DNA of 27,657 bases, from positions 1 to 27,657 of IMG/VR virus record IMGVR_UViG_3300023210_000171; one strand, given 5' to 3'. The position numbers and the translations under genes were made by a program. Numbering within the stretch: the stretch's first letter is position 1; every line of letters begins with the position of its first letter. The DNA is from a virus. Positions 6,897 through 13,643 of this stretch are shown here, one piece after another. The notes beneath the pieces are model-generated. The model ran no database searches, was not told the origin of the DNA, and was given only the letters and a program-made list of their open reading frames with translations.

Positions 6897-7238
6897 ATGA
6901 ACACAGTAAAATTATTATCATTCAATACAGAAAATAAAGCTCAGTTGTCAGCACTTAGCTTAGTAGCTAAAAGAAAAGCTGTAAGTTTAGCAGTTTGTGA
7001 AGTTGCAGAGTTACCACACATAAAGGAGTTATTTGAAACAAACAACTTTGTGAAAGCTGGTAATGTGTATCAATTTGTTTGGCGTGTAACCTATCAAAGG
7101 TTAAGTATTCATGCTGGTGTAGATGCTTATGAGCTATTAGGTAATGAAGACACTAAGAATTGTAAAGTGGCTATCTTAGAGGCTTTAGGATTGTTAGGAC
7201 AGTTTGTTTGTATGCTTGGAGAAATGAAAGATAATTAA
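6897..7238 (+). CDS. Unknown 113-aa protein
   Basis: Starts MNTVKLLSFNTENKAQLSAL and looks mostly helical, with leucine- and alanine-rich segments and a methionine-rich C-terminus (CMLGEMKDN). The function is unknown. The conserved-loop hairpin at 7250-7279 follows 11 nt after the stop and may end or protect this transcript. Confidence 0.7.
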   Translation: MNTVKLLSFNTENKAQLSALSLVAKRKAVSLAVCEVAELPHIKELFETNNFVKAGNVYQFVWRVTYQRLSIHAGVDAYELLGNEDTKNCKVAILEALGLLGQFVCMLGEMKDN

Positions 7239-7249
7239 TTCTTTAACAC

Positions 7250-7279
7250 ATGGTACGGCTAATCATTGGATCGTACCAT
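7250..7279 (+). promoter_or_regulatory. Hairpin with conserved ATCATTGG loop, copy 2
   Basis: ATGGTACG (7250-7257) pairs perfectly with CGTACCAT (7272-7279) around the 14-nt loop GCTAATCATTGGAT. The loop is identical to that at 9849-9862, while the stem differs by one compensating pair (T-A here, C-G there). It follows the end of a gene and precedes a new promoter, which suits a 3'-end element. No strong T-run follows. Confidence 0.7.
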
Positions 7280-7299
7280 ATATTTTAATCAGTAAAAAC

Positions 7300-7376
7300 T
7301 TGCAATTGTAAAACCTTTTTAAGATATTGCACGTACAAGACAATAAGGAATAAGGGACAGCCTTTTAAATAGTCTC
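7300..7376 (+). promoter_or_regulatory. Early promoter and GGGAC leader hairpin
   Basis: TTGCAATTGTAAAACC starts at 7300 and TATTGC lies at 7325-7330. In the leader GGGAC (7354-7358) pairs with GTCTC (7372-7376) through one G-U pair. The loop sequence differs from the other copies, so the stem rather than the loop is kept. The start codon is at 7407. Confidence 0.6.
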
Positions 7377-7406
7377 AATTTTAGAAATAAAGTAAAATTA
7401 AATATT

Positions 7407-7580
7407 ATGACAGTAGGTGATTTAAAAAAAATATTAGAAAAAATAGATGATGACAGGGAGATTTGGGTTAAAGACAGCAACGATAGTTGGAACTTTATAA
7501 AAGTAGATGAGGTTGACTTTAAAACTTACAAAAGTGTGGTAATAATTACAGAAGTACTTTATGATTACAATGACGAATAA
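7407..7580 (+). CDS. Unknown 57-aa acidic protein
   Basis: A 57-codon gene starting MTVGDLKKILEKIDDDREIW and ending LYDYNDE. The first half resembles the short helix and acidic loop seen in many small phage proteins that begin with TVGDL. The function is unknown. It has its own early promoter, and a second one begins 5 nt after its stop codon, so it is boxed in by two full promoter copies. Confidence 0.65.
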   Translation: MTVGDLKKILEKIDDDREIWVKDSNDSWNFIKVDEVDFKTYKSVVIITEVLYDYNDE

Positions 7581-7584
7581 AAAC

Positions 7585-7655
7585 TTGCAATTGTGAAACC
7601 TTTTTAAGATATTGCACGTATAATAAACATAGGGACTGAAACAGTAGTAAGTCCC
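7585..7655 (+). promoter_or_regulatory. Early promoter and GGGACT leader hairpin
   Basis: TTGCAATTGTGAAACC starts at 7585 and TATTGC lies at 7610-7615. GGGACT (7632-7637) pairs with AGTCCC (7650-7655). It drives the SprT-like gene at 7684. Confidence 0.7.
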
Positions 7656-7683
7656 ATTTAAAAATAACCAAAACGAAAAGATT

Positions 7684-8331
7684 ATGAAATTAACAGTAGA
7701 AATATTACAAGAATGGTACAATGAGTTCAATAAGTCAATGTTTAATGGATTATTATTACCAGTTACTATAAAAGTGACAAAGCATAAAAGAGCATTAGGC
7801 ACAGTAGGCACTATAAGAGGTTCTGGAGTAGTTTCTTTCTTAAACATATCAAATCTACTTAACAGAACAGAACAGTGTTATAAGGACACTTTAGCACACG
7901 AAATGATTCATGTTTTTCAAGTTCAAAACAAACTACCTTTAAAACATGACAAGTTTTTCTTCTCTGAGTGTGAGAGGATCAACAAATCTTTTCCAGAATT
8001 TAATCTTTCTGAGACTCTTAATTTTGATGAGTTAAAAGTTAATCCTGGAAAAACAAATAAGGTTGTAGTAGCTGTAAAAATTGGAACTTATGCAACTTTC
8101 ATGACTGAAAAAGCTTACGAACGTGTAGGAGAAGCTTTCAAAAGAAGAGTTTTGAGCATGTTTAACCACTTCACACAAGAAGAAATAAACAATTGTAAAG
8201 TTTCATACATTCCTTTGTCTCATGCTCAGATGTACACTATTCACAGAGCCACCAGAACCTTAAATTATAATAAAATCAACGAAAAACTTAGCGAAATTAT
8301 AGAAAAAGAGGGTAAATTGTTATTAAAATAG
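7684..8331 (+). CDS. SprT-like zinc metalloprotease
   Basis: Predicted zinc-dependent protease of the SprT/Spartan-like group. The metal site is the HExxH motif AHEMIH, with His72, Glu73 and His76, and a third ligand is probably His88 in LKHDKFF. The preceding segment GTIRGSGVVSFLNIS, a beta strand before the active-site helix, is usual in this family. Cellular relatives cut proteins crosslinked to DNA; the phage role is unknown. The last 80 residues (from about 135) are not obviously part of the SprT core and lack the Cys4 zinc ribbon seen in some relatives. It sits in the early region with its own promoter and hairpin leader. Confidence 0.8.
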   Translation: MKLTVEILQEWYNEFNKSMFNGLLLPVTIKVTKHKRALGTVGTIRGSGVVSFLNISNLLNRTEQCYKDTLAHEMIHVFQVQNKLPLKHDKFFFSECERINKSFPEFNLSETLNFDELKVNPGKTNKVVVAVKIGTYATFMTEKAYERVGEAFKRRVLSMFNHFTQEEINNCKVSYIPLSHAQMYTIHRATRTLNYNKINEKLSEIIEKEGKLLLK

Positions 8332-8343
8332 GAAAAAATTTAG

Positions 8344-8351
8344 TATATTGC
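8344..8351 (+). promoter_or_regulatory. -7 box of a leaderless promoter
   Basis: TATATTGC at 8344-8351 is followed by four bases and then the ATG at 8356. The TATTGC form is the same as in the early promoters. The spacing places the expected transcription start at or next to the A of the ATG. Confidence 0.5.
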
Positions 8352-8355
8352 ATAT

Positions 8356-8547
8356 ATGAAAATAATAAGATTAACAAACGTAATAAGAGTAAACAACTTA
8401 ATAAAGAGTGTTAAGTTAGTAGGAAAAGCCAAAGATATAACAATACTACTTAAAGGGAGAACTCCAAAAGAAGTAATAATAGAGATTAAAAAGTGGGCTT
8501 TAAAGAAAGAAATTAACATTAAAGATATTGAAACTGTAACATTTTAA
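8356..8547 (+). CDS. Unknown basic 63-aa protein
   Basis: A small basic protein (MKIIRLTNVIRVNNLIKSVK) with alternating hydrophobic and charged residues and no known family. No room for a leader exists if the -7 box at 8344 is used, so it may be translated from a leaderless mRNA. The next gene starts 3 nt after its stop. Confidence 0.65.
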   Translation: MKIIRLTNVIRVNNLIKSVKLVGKAKDITILLKGRTPKEVIIEIKKWALKKEINIKDIETVTF

Positions 8548-8550
8548 GAT

Positions 8551-8958
8551 ATGAAGGATAATAAATATTTAGTAATCGTAAATTTTGAAGAGTCTGAACT
8601 TTGCCAAGTTGTTTACCTTATCGAGGCAACTAACTCAATAAAAGCAACACGAAAGGCAAAAGACCTTCTAATAGAGCAAATGAGCTTAGTAGCTTTAGGA
8701 GCTGATGTTGAGATTGAGATCTTTTTTCCAGTTGATAACGAGGGTAATGAAATAAAAGAAGGAGAGTTACTTTTAGTTGAAACTATCCCAGAGTATTCAC
8801 AAGAAATGAACGAAGGTGAGAAGCTGGTGAAGGATGAGCCACTGTTTTTTGAGGAAATATTAAGCTATGAAGCTAATATGGGTACATTTAAAAAGCTTAA
8901 TGGTGAAAAAATTTATGCCAGTTGTGACATATTCAGAAAAATAAATCAAGAAAATTAA
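8551..8958 (+). CDS. Unknown acidic 135-aa protein
   Basis: Starts MKDNKYLVIVNFEESELCQV. The first 70 residues look like an alpha-beta fold, strand then helix (NSIKATRKAKDLLIEQM) then strand. The second half is strongly acidic. No family is recognised. It lies in a tight plus-strand run (8356, 8551, 8974, 9441) without internal promoters, so these genes probably form one operon. Confidence 0.7.
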   Translation: MKDNKYLVIVNFEESELCQVVYLIEATNSIKATRKAKDLLIEQMSLVALGADVEIEIFFPVDNEGNEIKEGELLLVETIPEYSQEMNEGEKLVKDEPLFFEEILSYEANMGTFKKLNGEKIYASCDIFRKINQEN

Positions 8959-8973
8959 TAAAAAAATAAAGCT

Positions 8974-9444
8974 ATGTTATACGAATACAACAATAAAGGA
9001 GAATACTTGCAGAAATACGAAGATTTAGATAAGTATGCAGAAAAAAAGGGTAAACATTTCACAAAGCATGAAAATTTTTACATAGATCAAGCCGACAATA
9101 TTACATTTAACAGTAGAGTTGGCAGAGGTAAAGCCAGAAAGTTCTTAATTTACGCAAAAACCAACAACAACTTCCTAAAAGATGACGTAAAAATAGAAAA
9201 AGAAGACAATTCTTTTGTAATTATCAACATGCTGGGAGATATCGTAGGAGAGTTTACAAATGTAAATGAATGTGTTAAGTTTACTAAATTTACTCATGCT
9301 TATATTCATTCAAAGTTAAACCACTCAAAGAGCTACATAGGTAAATCTAATGAGTTTACTAACTTAAACACTTGTGACGGGCATGTTTTTGTCCTTAATT
9401 CATTACTAAACCAAGTTAAAATACTAAACCTATTAACATTATGA
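8974..9444 (+). CDS. Protein with two NUMOD-like DNA-binding repeats
   Basis: Contains two similar halves. Residues 1-45 (YEYNNKGEYLQKYEDLDKYA) and residues about 75-120 (INMLGDIVGEFTNVNECVKF, then a segment with HAYIHSKLNHSKS) each follow the plan strand-turn-strand, then a helix-turn-helix. This resembles NUMOD1-type repeats that bind DNA in homing endonucleases and in small phage proteins. No nuclease motif is visible. The assignment rests on the general pattern, not on invariant residues. Its stop overlaps the next start (ATGA). Confidence 0.55.
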   Translation: MLYEYNNKGEYLQKYEDLDKYAEKKGKHFTKHENFYIDQADNITFNSRVGRGKARKFLIYAKTNNNFLKDDVKIEKEDNSFVIINMLGDIVGEFTNVNECVKFTKFTHAYIHSKLNHSKSYIGKSNEFTNLNTCDGHVFVLNSLLNQVKILNLLTL

Positions 9445-9827
9445 AAAGATTATTCGATATTATAAAAAATTTCTTTACTTATGAAGTTGAAGTTCCTGTA
9501 AAAGAGGAGGAGCTTGAAGATGACAACCTTACATCAGTTTACAATGTTATTTGTATTACTGGTTTAATTGGTCAACCAAGTAGACACTTTAACTTTTGCT
9601 CAGTAAAATCTGTAACTAAAGATATAGCCCCTCACTTACCAGAAGTAGGAGAGGTTGGTTTGTTGGAGTTCTCTAATAAGACAGAGGAAGGAATAATAGA
9701 CAGAACAATAGAAGACTTAGAAGATATGAAGTTACCTGTTGTAGATATTAACAGAGGTGTTAGGACGACTATTATTTCTTTTATTCCCTATATAGATGAT
9801 AGCATAGAGGTTGATTATATTACATAA
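9441..9827 (+). CDS. Unknown 128-aa protein
   Basis: Starts MKRLFDIIKNFFTYEVEVPV, whose first 14 residues could form an amphipathic helix, followed by an acidic linker (KEEELEDD) and a beta-rich body ending SFIPYIDDSIEVDYIT. The family is unknown. It is coupled to 8974 by an ATGA overlap and is the last gene before the hairpin at 9842-9869 and the late-type promoter. Confidence 0.7.
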   Translation: MKRLFDIIKNFFTYEVEVPVKEEELEDDNLTSVYNVICITGLIGQPSRHFNFCSVKSVTKDIAPHLPEVGEVGLLEFSNKTEEGIIDRTIEDLEDMKLPVVDINRGVRTTIISFIPYIDDSIEVDYIT

Positions 9828-9841
9828 AATTTTTTAATACA

Positions 9842-9869
9842 TGGCACGGCTAATCATTGGATCGTGCCA
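9842..9869 (+). promoter_or_regulatory. Hairpin with conserved ATCATTGG loop, copy 3
   Basis: TGGCACG (9842-9848) pairs with CGTGCCA (9863-9869) around GCTAATCATTGGAT, the same loop as at 7258-7271. It lies between the end of the early operon and the C-rich promoter of the small terminase gene, as expected for a 3'-end or terminator element. Confidence 0.7.
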
Positions 9870-9884
9870 CTTTCTTTAACTACA

Positions 9885-9917
9885 CTCCCTATTTTTAATA
9901 CTTTTTTCGTATCTTTG
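9885..9917 (+). promoter_or_regulatory. C-rich phage promoter P1 (small terminase)
   Basis: CTCCCT (9885-9890), 19 nt spacer, then TATCTTTG (9910-9917). The same arrangement recurs at 14853, 17969, 22866-22897 (minus strand) and 25502. The host-like TTG at -33 is replaced by the C-rich block. Confidence 0.65.
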
Positions 9918-9935
9918 TTATCAAAAAGTACAATT

Positions 9936-11153
9936 ATGGCAAGAAAAAAAATAAATAATGGACTGAGAGAAAATCCACTAACTAAAAGTGAATTAACAGA
10001 CTTAAAAATGGGTCTATCTAAGATAAATGATGAATTTGGGGTTGACTCTTGGGACATTTTAGACACAGGAGAAACTTTAGAGAGCATAGCTAATGTTGAC
10101 GCTTACTTAGAGTTCGCTCATAAAAAGGTGTTTGTTGAACAAAACAAAACATACACAACTGTTCATGGCGATGAGTTAAGTATGGCGTTATCCGTTCAAA
10201 CTATTAAAGCTCGTACAAGGCATTATTCTGCTCCAGAACAAGAAGAAGTATTAGCGTACCATAAAAAGTTCAACTCTGACCACATAACAGGTGGAGGTGG
10301 CATATTAACACTTTCAAGGAAGGCATTTATAGCTGGATATAAGCAGAGATCGAATATAAAAAAATTTTCAAAGACTCATTATGACGTTATTATAGGATTG
10401 TATGCAAGACAATACCAGCCTAATGAAATAATGTCCTACATGAGAAAAGAACATAGCATCAACTACACGTTGACTGCCCTTAGAGAGTTTCAAAAGATTT
10501 ACTCAGATGAGATTGAGAAACAAATGAAGTCTTTCCAGAACAACATAGCTGATATAAGATTATCTCACAAATCATCAAGATTAGAACAATATCAAGAATT
10601 ATATGAAAGATTAAAACATTTATTTTATAAAACTAACAAGACTAATTATAGTAGTGAAGCTATGAGAGCTTTAGAACTTGTTAGAAAAGAGGTTGAAGGT
10701 AACACTAAAAAGTTAGAAATTGACATTAATGGTAATATTAACATTAATCACGCTCTTAGTATTGATAATCAACAACAAATTATAGATAATATTCACATTT
10801 ATGATATAATTATCGGTAGAGTAGCAAGTAAAGCTGGTAAAAATCCATTGATTTATATAAATGCACTAAGAAATTCCTTCTATGCAGATATTTTAGGATT
10901 TGGAAATAAAAATAAAGAAGAAGCAGAAATAAGAAACTTACCATCAGAATTTAACTTTGATTTAACAAAGTTAGAAGAAAAATACAAAAAATTTTCAACC
11001 CAACAAGAGGAAATTGAAACTATTGAGCTTTTTGAAACCCAAGAAAACACATATTCTTCTCAGTCTAAACTTGATGTGTTGAAAAAATTCAACGATAGAC
11101 TTGAAGAAATGAAAGCAAGCAAGAAAAGTGCAGAAGGTTTGAATCGCTTGTAA
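9936..11153 (+). CDS. terS: Probable terminase small subunit
   Basis: Probably the DNA-recognition subunit of the packaging terminase. Residues about 140-240 have the typical order: a helix-turn-helix (YDVIIGLYARQYQPNEIMSY), then RKEHSIN and a long helical region with DIRLSHKSSRLEQY, then helices ending ALELVRKEVEG. That helical pattern (Ile-Arg-Leu, Lys, Arg-Leu, Glu) is common in phage small terminases. At 405 residues it is much larger than most (about 150-200), with added N- and C-terminal regions and an Asn/Ile-rich stretch NGNININH. I chose ATG 9936 because the longer frame from GTG 9864 would run through the hairpin end and the promoter. TerL lies about 5 kb downstream rather than next to it. 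Confidence 0.6.
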   Translation: MARKKINNGLRENPLTKSELTDLKMGLSKINDEFGVDSWDILDTGETLESIANVDAYLEFAHKKVFVEQNKTYTTVHGDELSMALSVQTIKARTRHYSAPEQEEVLAYHKKFNSDHITGGGGILTLSRKAFIAGYKQRSNIKKFSKTHYDVIIGLYARQYQPNEIMSYMRKEHSINYTLTALREFQKIYSDEIEKQMKSFQNNIADIRLSHKSSRLEQYQELYERLKHLFYKTNKTNYSSEAMRALELVRKEVEGNTKKLEIDINGNININHALSIDNQQQIIDNIHIYDIIIGRVASKAGKNPLIYINALRNSFYADILGFGNKNKEEAEIRNLPSEFNFDLTKLEEKYKKFSTQQEEIETIELFETQENTYSSQSKLDVLKKFNDRLEEMKASKKSAEGLNRL

Positions 11154-11166
11154 GACACTTTTAAGA

Positions 11167-11228
11167 CTCGTCACGACACTTTATACCTTTTTACTAAGAT
11201 AATGCCGTGACGAGCCTAATTTTAGGCT
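11167..11228. terminator. Bidirectional terminator between convergent genes
   Basis: CTCGTCACG (11167-11175) pairs perfectly with CGTGACGAG (11206-11214). Overlapping its right edge is a second hairpin, AGCCTA (11213-11218) with TAGGCT (11223-11228), which runs into the stop of the minus-strand gene. The two dyads share two bases, so they may be alternatives for transcripts coming from each side. Confidence 0.6.
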
Positions 11229-12232
11229 ATATTGGACAAATATTCATCTAATAAGTCTTCAAAAGTCATCTCCAATCCAGAAATGTCTGTTCCTACTGAG
11301 AAAAATGACAACTTAGAACCATCATCAACCAATGAAGTAGAGTCTGCGAGTAGTATCATATTGTTGTCAGCTAAGATTCCTCCATTAGTAGTAGTCCCTA
11401 AAGATACTCCACTTTCACTAATATCAGAACCAGATATATTCCTATTAGAAATATACAATGAATTGTTGGAAAAATTTTGAGTAGTTATAACTCCATTAGC
11501 TACATTTTGATTATTTAAAGCAATAATATTGCCAGCAGTATTAGATAAGTAGCAATAACTGATGTCAGTATTTATAAAACCAACTGGAGTACAAGTACCT
11601 ATTGCTTCTTTTAAATAAACTGAGTAATGAAAATTATCCTCAGAAACAGCATTAATTCCTGGATTGTAGGAGGTGTTAAAGCCAAAATTATCAATATTAG
11701 CTATGTGTGAATAAGGTTCAAAGTTTAACACTCCAGTTTCAAGACCTGTGATAAGTCTTTTCCAATCTGTATAAGCTGTTTCCTTACTATTGTTAGCAAA
11801 TACATAGAAACTTTCCAATTTATCCCATATTCCATCCTCTTTTAAGCCTCTAATTAAGCTATCTTGATAAAATCTTGCCGTTGAACTTGGTAACACAAGA
11901 CCTTTCAAAGCCCAAAAGTCTATCAGTTGTTGATATTCTATGGTTGGATTTAAGATAGATTCAAGAACACTCTCATAAAAGTCTAACTTGATAGTTAACT
12001 CATCCTTTATCAAGTCTCTTACACTTTTGCTAATATCCTTAAAGTTGTTTACTGGAAAATGTAGAGTTTTATTGTGAATGAACTCAATTGCTACATCTTC
12101 ACAGTCTCCAATACCTTCTATTGTTGATACTTCACCTATGTAATCGTTACTAAGGTTACTTAGATAGTAGTTTATATCCTCTATCAGTTTGTTAAGAGAG
12201 TTTATCTCTTGGATCGTTTGTTGATTATTCAT
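11222..12232 (-). CDS. Probable virion structural or adsorption protein
   Basis: A 336-residue protein. Residues 1-110 are helical and charged. The rest contains the pattern GLKEDGIWDKLESFYVFAN, then an AYTDWKR segment, then NFGFNTSYNPG and an Asn/Ser/Gly-rich beta region. I know this pattern from structural proteins of Bacteroidota phages, where a concanavalin-like or fibre fold is suspected. A tail or adsorption role is therefore likely but not proven. It stands alone on the minus strand, facing the small terminase gene. Its 200-nt upstream region holds a dyad and the 40-bp inverted repeat. No clear TAnnTTTG box is visible close to the start. Confidence 0.5.
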   Translation of the reverse strand: MNNQQTIQEINSLNKLIEDINYYLSNLSNDYIGEVSTIEGIGDCEDVAIEFIHNKTLHFPVNNFKDISKSVRDLIKDELTIKLDFYESVLESILNPTIEYQQLIDFWALKGLVLPSSTARFYQDSLIRGLKEDGIWDKLESFYVFANNSKETAYTDWKRLITGLETGVLNFEPYSHIANIDNFGFNTSYNPGINAVSEDNFHYSVYLKEAIGTCTPVGFINTDISYCYLSNTAGNIIALNNQNVANGVITTQNFSNNSLYISNRNISGSDISESGVSLGTTTNGGILADNNMILLADSTSLVDDGSKLSFFSVGTDISGLEMTFEDLLDEYLSNIA

Positions 12233-12321
12233 TCTTTTTTAATATATGTTATTGACAATCATTGGTTCGGTTAAAATAAATTCTTATTATTTTAATTTAA
12301 CATGCTTACAAGGTAGGTATA

Positions 12322-12343
12322 ATTACTTAATAAGTCAAGTAAT
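12322..12343. repeat. Overlapping dyads upstream of the 12232 gene
   Basis: ATTACTT (12322-12328) pairs with AAGTAAT (12337-12343). Inside it, ACTTA/TAAGT (12325-12335) forms a second perfect palindrome around one A. It lies about 90 nt upstream of the minus-strand start at 12232. It could be an operator or the terminator of the gene ending at 12433. Confidence 0.5.
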
Positions 12344-12361
12344 ACTGGTAAAATAATTGAC

Positions 12362-12401
12362 CCCCCTTGCATCCCCCTTTATAGTAGTGGGTTTTTTACG
12401 T
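12362..12401 (+). repeat. 40-bp inverted repeat, left copy
   Basis: This block, CCCCCTTGCATCCCCC then TTTATAGTAGTGGG then a T6 run and ACGT, recurs in inverted orientation at 24489-24528 with 39 of 40 bases identical. Both copies are intergenic. Here it lies between two minus-strand genes. Confidence 0.85.
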
Positions 12402-12432
12402 CAAACCTTATTACAGACGTTTAAAGGTACTT

Positions 12433-12840
12433 TTATACATCCATAACATGGATATATAAAACCAAATACCCTATTATATCCATTATTGTATCCTCAGTAT
12501 CTTTATCTTTAGGAGTGTTATTAAACCTTGCAATTTTATCATCAATCCTCATAGCTATACTATCTTTAGCAGTTATTTTAAGAGTGTTCACAATACTTTT
12601 AGGATTAAGAGAAGCATAACCATATTGTCGGTTCTTTTCTTCCATTAGAGAGGCTAACTCTTCCTTAAACCCTTCATGCTTTGTCGACAACAACATAGCG
12701 AGTCCCAACTTAACATCTTTACTCAAAACGTGATTAATAGCCACATCTTCTATTGATTCAATTGGCTCTTGGCGTGCGTTCTTAAACTCAAACTCATTTA
12801 AGATTGCTAATATTTGATTTTTTGTTATTCTACTTGTCAT
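12433..12840 (-). CDS. DUF1599-like (nucleotide modification associated) protein
   Basis: Resembles the DUF1599 family (nucleotide modification associated domain 1), an all-helical group thought to act on nucleotides, often phage-borne. The signature is in residues about 65-130: MEEKNRQYGYASLNP, then IAMRIDDKIARFNN, then DTIMDIIGYLVLYIHV. Lys, Asn and Tyr of the KN..YG motif, the RIDDKIAR helix and the D..D..GY motif are all present. The biochemical activity of the family is not firmly established. Its start overlaps the end of the upstream minus-strand gene by 11 nt, so both share the promoter at 13299. The thymidylate synthase gene lies on the other side of the divergent promoters. Confidence 0.65.
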   Translation of the reverse strand: MTSRITKNQILAILNEFEFKNARQEPIESIEDVAINHVLSKDVKLGLAMLLSTKHEGFKEELASLMEEKNRQYGYASLNPKSIVNTLKITAKDSIAMRIDDKIARFNNTPKDKDTEDTIMDIIGYLVLYIHVMDV

Positions 12841-13294
12841 TTCTAATAATTAAACATTTTAACTTATACTCGAATAGGCTTAAATTTGAATCTTTGTACA
12901 ACTCAATTTCTTCATCTGTTAATGTTAGCTTTAGTTCACCTATTTTAGTTAACACTTCATCAGTTTCTTTTTTAATAGAGTTTAATTGCTCTTCAATACT
13001 ACTCATTAGTTCACTCTCTTTTCTTTTTATTTCAAAGAAAGACTTAGCTAATGGGAGATAATCAACAGCTTTTCTGGTTGTAAGCTTATTAGCTCTTTGA
13101 ACCTTGTTTACGAAGGTCTTTAGATCAGTTAATTCACCCTCTCTTACCTTTGTGACGTTAAAACTCTTATTATCACTGTCAAACTCTAAGAAAGTGTATG
13201 CAAACACCTCTAATTCTGCCTCTAATTGAGGTAATACATCGTCAAGTACGCCCACACACTTGTCAATATTTTCATTTGTTATTTTCGTTATCAT
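12830..13294 (-). CDS. Unknown 154-aa protein, coiled-coil candidate
   Basis: A Lys/Glu-rich protein. Residues about 90-125 (KRKESELMSSIEEQLNSIKK and the following helix) look like a coiled coil. The N-terminal 40 residues may form another helix. No family is recognised. The -7 box TATATTTG on the minus strand lies four bases before its ATG, predicting a leaderless transcript that also carries the DUF1599-like gene. Confidence 0.7.
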   Translation of the reverse strand: MITKITNENIDKCVGVLDDVLPQLEAELEVFAYTFLEFDSDNKSFNVTKVREGELTDLKTFVNKVQRANKLTTRKAVDYLPLAKSFFEIKRKESELMSSIEEQLNSIKKETDEVLTKIGELKLTLTDEEIELYKDSNLSLFEYKLKCLIIRNDK

Positions 13295-13298
13295 AGTA

Positions 13299-13329
13299 CA
13301 AATATAATCAATTAAAAATTAACAAACAA
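13299..13329 (-). promoter_or_regulatory. Leaderless host-like promoter, leftward
   Basis: On the minus strand: TTG (13329-13327), 20 nt, TATATTTG (13306-13299), 4 nt, ATG at 13294. It is back-to-back with the rightward promoter 13336-13366. Confidence 0.75.
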
Positions 13330-13335
13330 GGCTTT

Positions 13336-13366
13336 TTGCTTTTGTGGATATTTTTTTGTATATTTG
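13336..13366 (+). promoter_or_regulatory. Leaderless host-like promoter, rightward
   Basis: TTG (13336-13338), 20 nt, TATATTTG (13359-13366), 4 nt, ATG at 13371. Mirror image of the leftward promoter in both spacing values. Confidence 0.75.
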
Positions 13367-13370
13367 AATT

Positions 13371-13643
13371 ATGTTTGATACTAACAATTACAATAACATA
13401 ATAGCTGAACTGTTAGACAGTGGAGCTGATGTAGATAGAGATGATGAAGAAGCCTTCAAAAAAGAGCTTTCTGGTAGGATTAGAGAGGTTTTATTAGAAG
13501 ATAGGCAAAATGAAGGTGAAGTTATGGAACTTTTTATAAAGAGGATTATGAGAGCTTTCACCTTTGCTCAGTTATATAATATTTTAAAGGATGACGAAGA
13601 TAAATTAGTAGAAAAATATAAAGAAGATTATGAACGACTTTGA
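13371..13643 (+). CDS. Unknown acidic 90-aa protein
   Basis: A helical, strongly acidic protein (ELLDSGADVDRDDEEAFKKE near the N-terminus, KDDEDKLVEKYKEDYERL at the C-terminus). No family is recognised. It starts right at a host-like promoter and overlaps the thymidylate synthase start by 14 nt, so it is the leading gene of that operon. Confidence 0.7.
   Translation: MFDTNNYNNIIAELLDSGADVDRDDEEAFKKELSGRIREVLLEDRQNEGEVMELFIKRIMRAFTFAQLYNILKDDEDKLVEKYKEDYERL

Noticed and set aside
7434-7847. 137-aa minus-strand frame
   Set aside because: It spans an early promoter, a leader hairpin and the starts of two plus-strand genes; it is a shadow frame.
9864-9935. Upstream GTG start for the small terminase candidate
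   Set aside because: It would lie in the arm of the conserved hairpin and translate the C-rich promoter and -7 box; ATG 9936 with an A-rich leader fits better.
12249-12262. Another AATCATTGG loop copy near 12249
   Set aside because: The flanking bases do not form the stem seen at 7250 and 9842; not counted.
12373-12401. Inverted repeat as an intrinsic terminator (CCC...GGG then T6)
   Set aside because: The potential stem is only about 3 bp, and conservation covers the whole 40 bp, so a simple terminator does not explain it.
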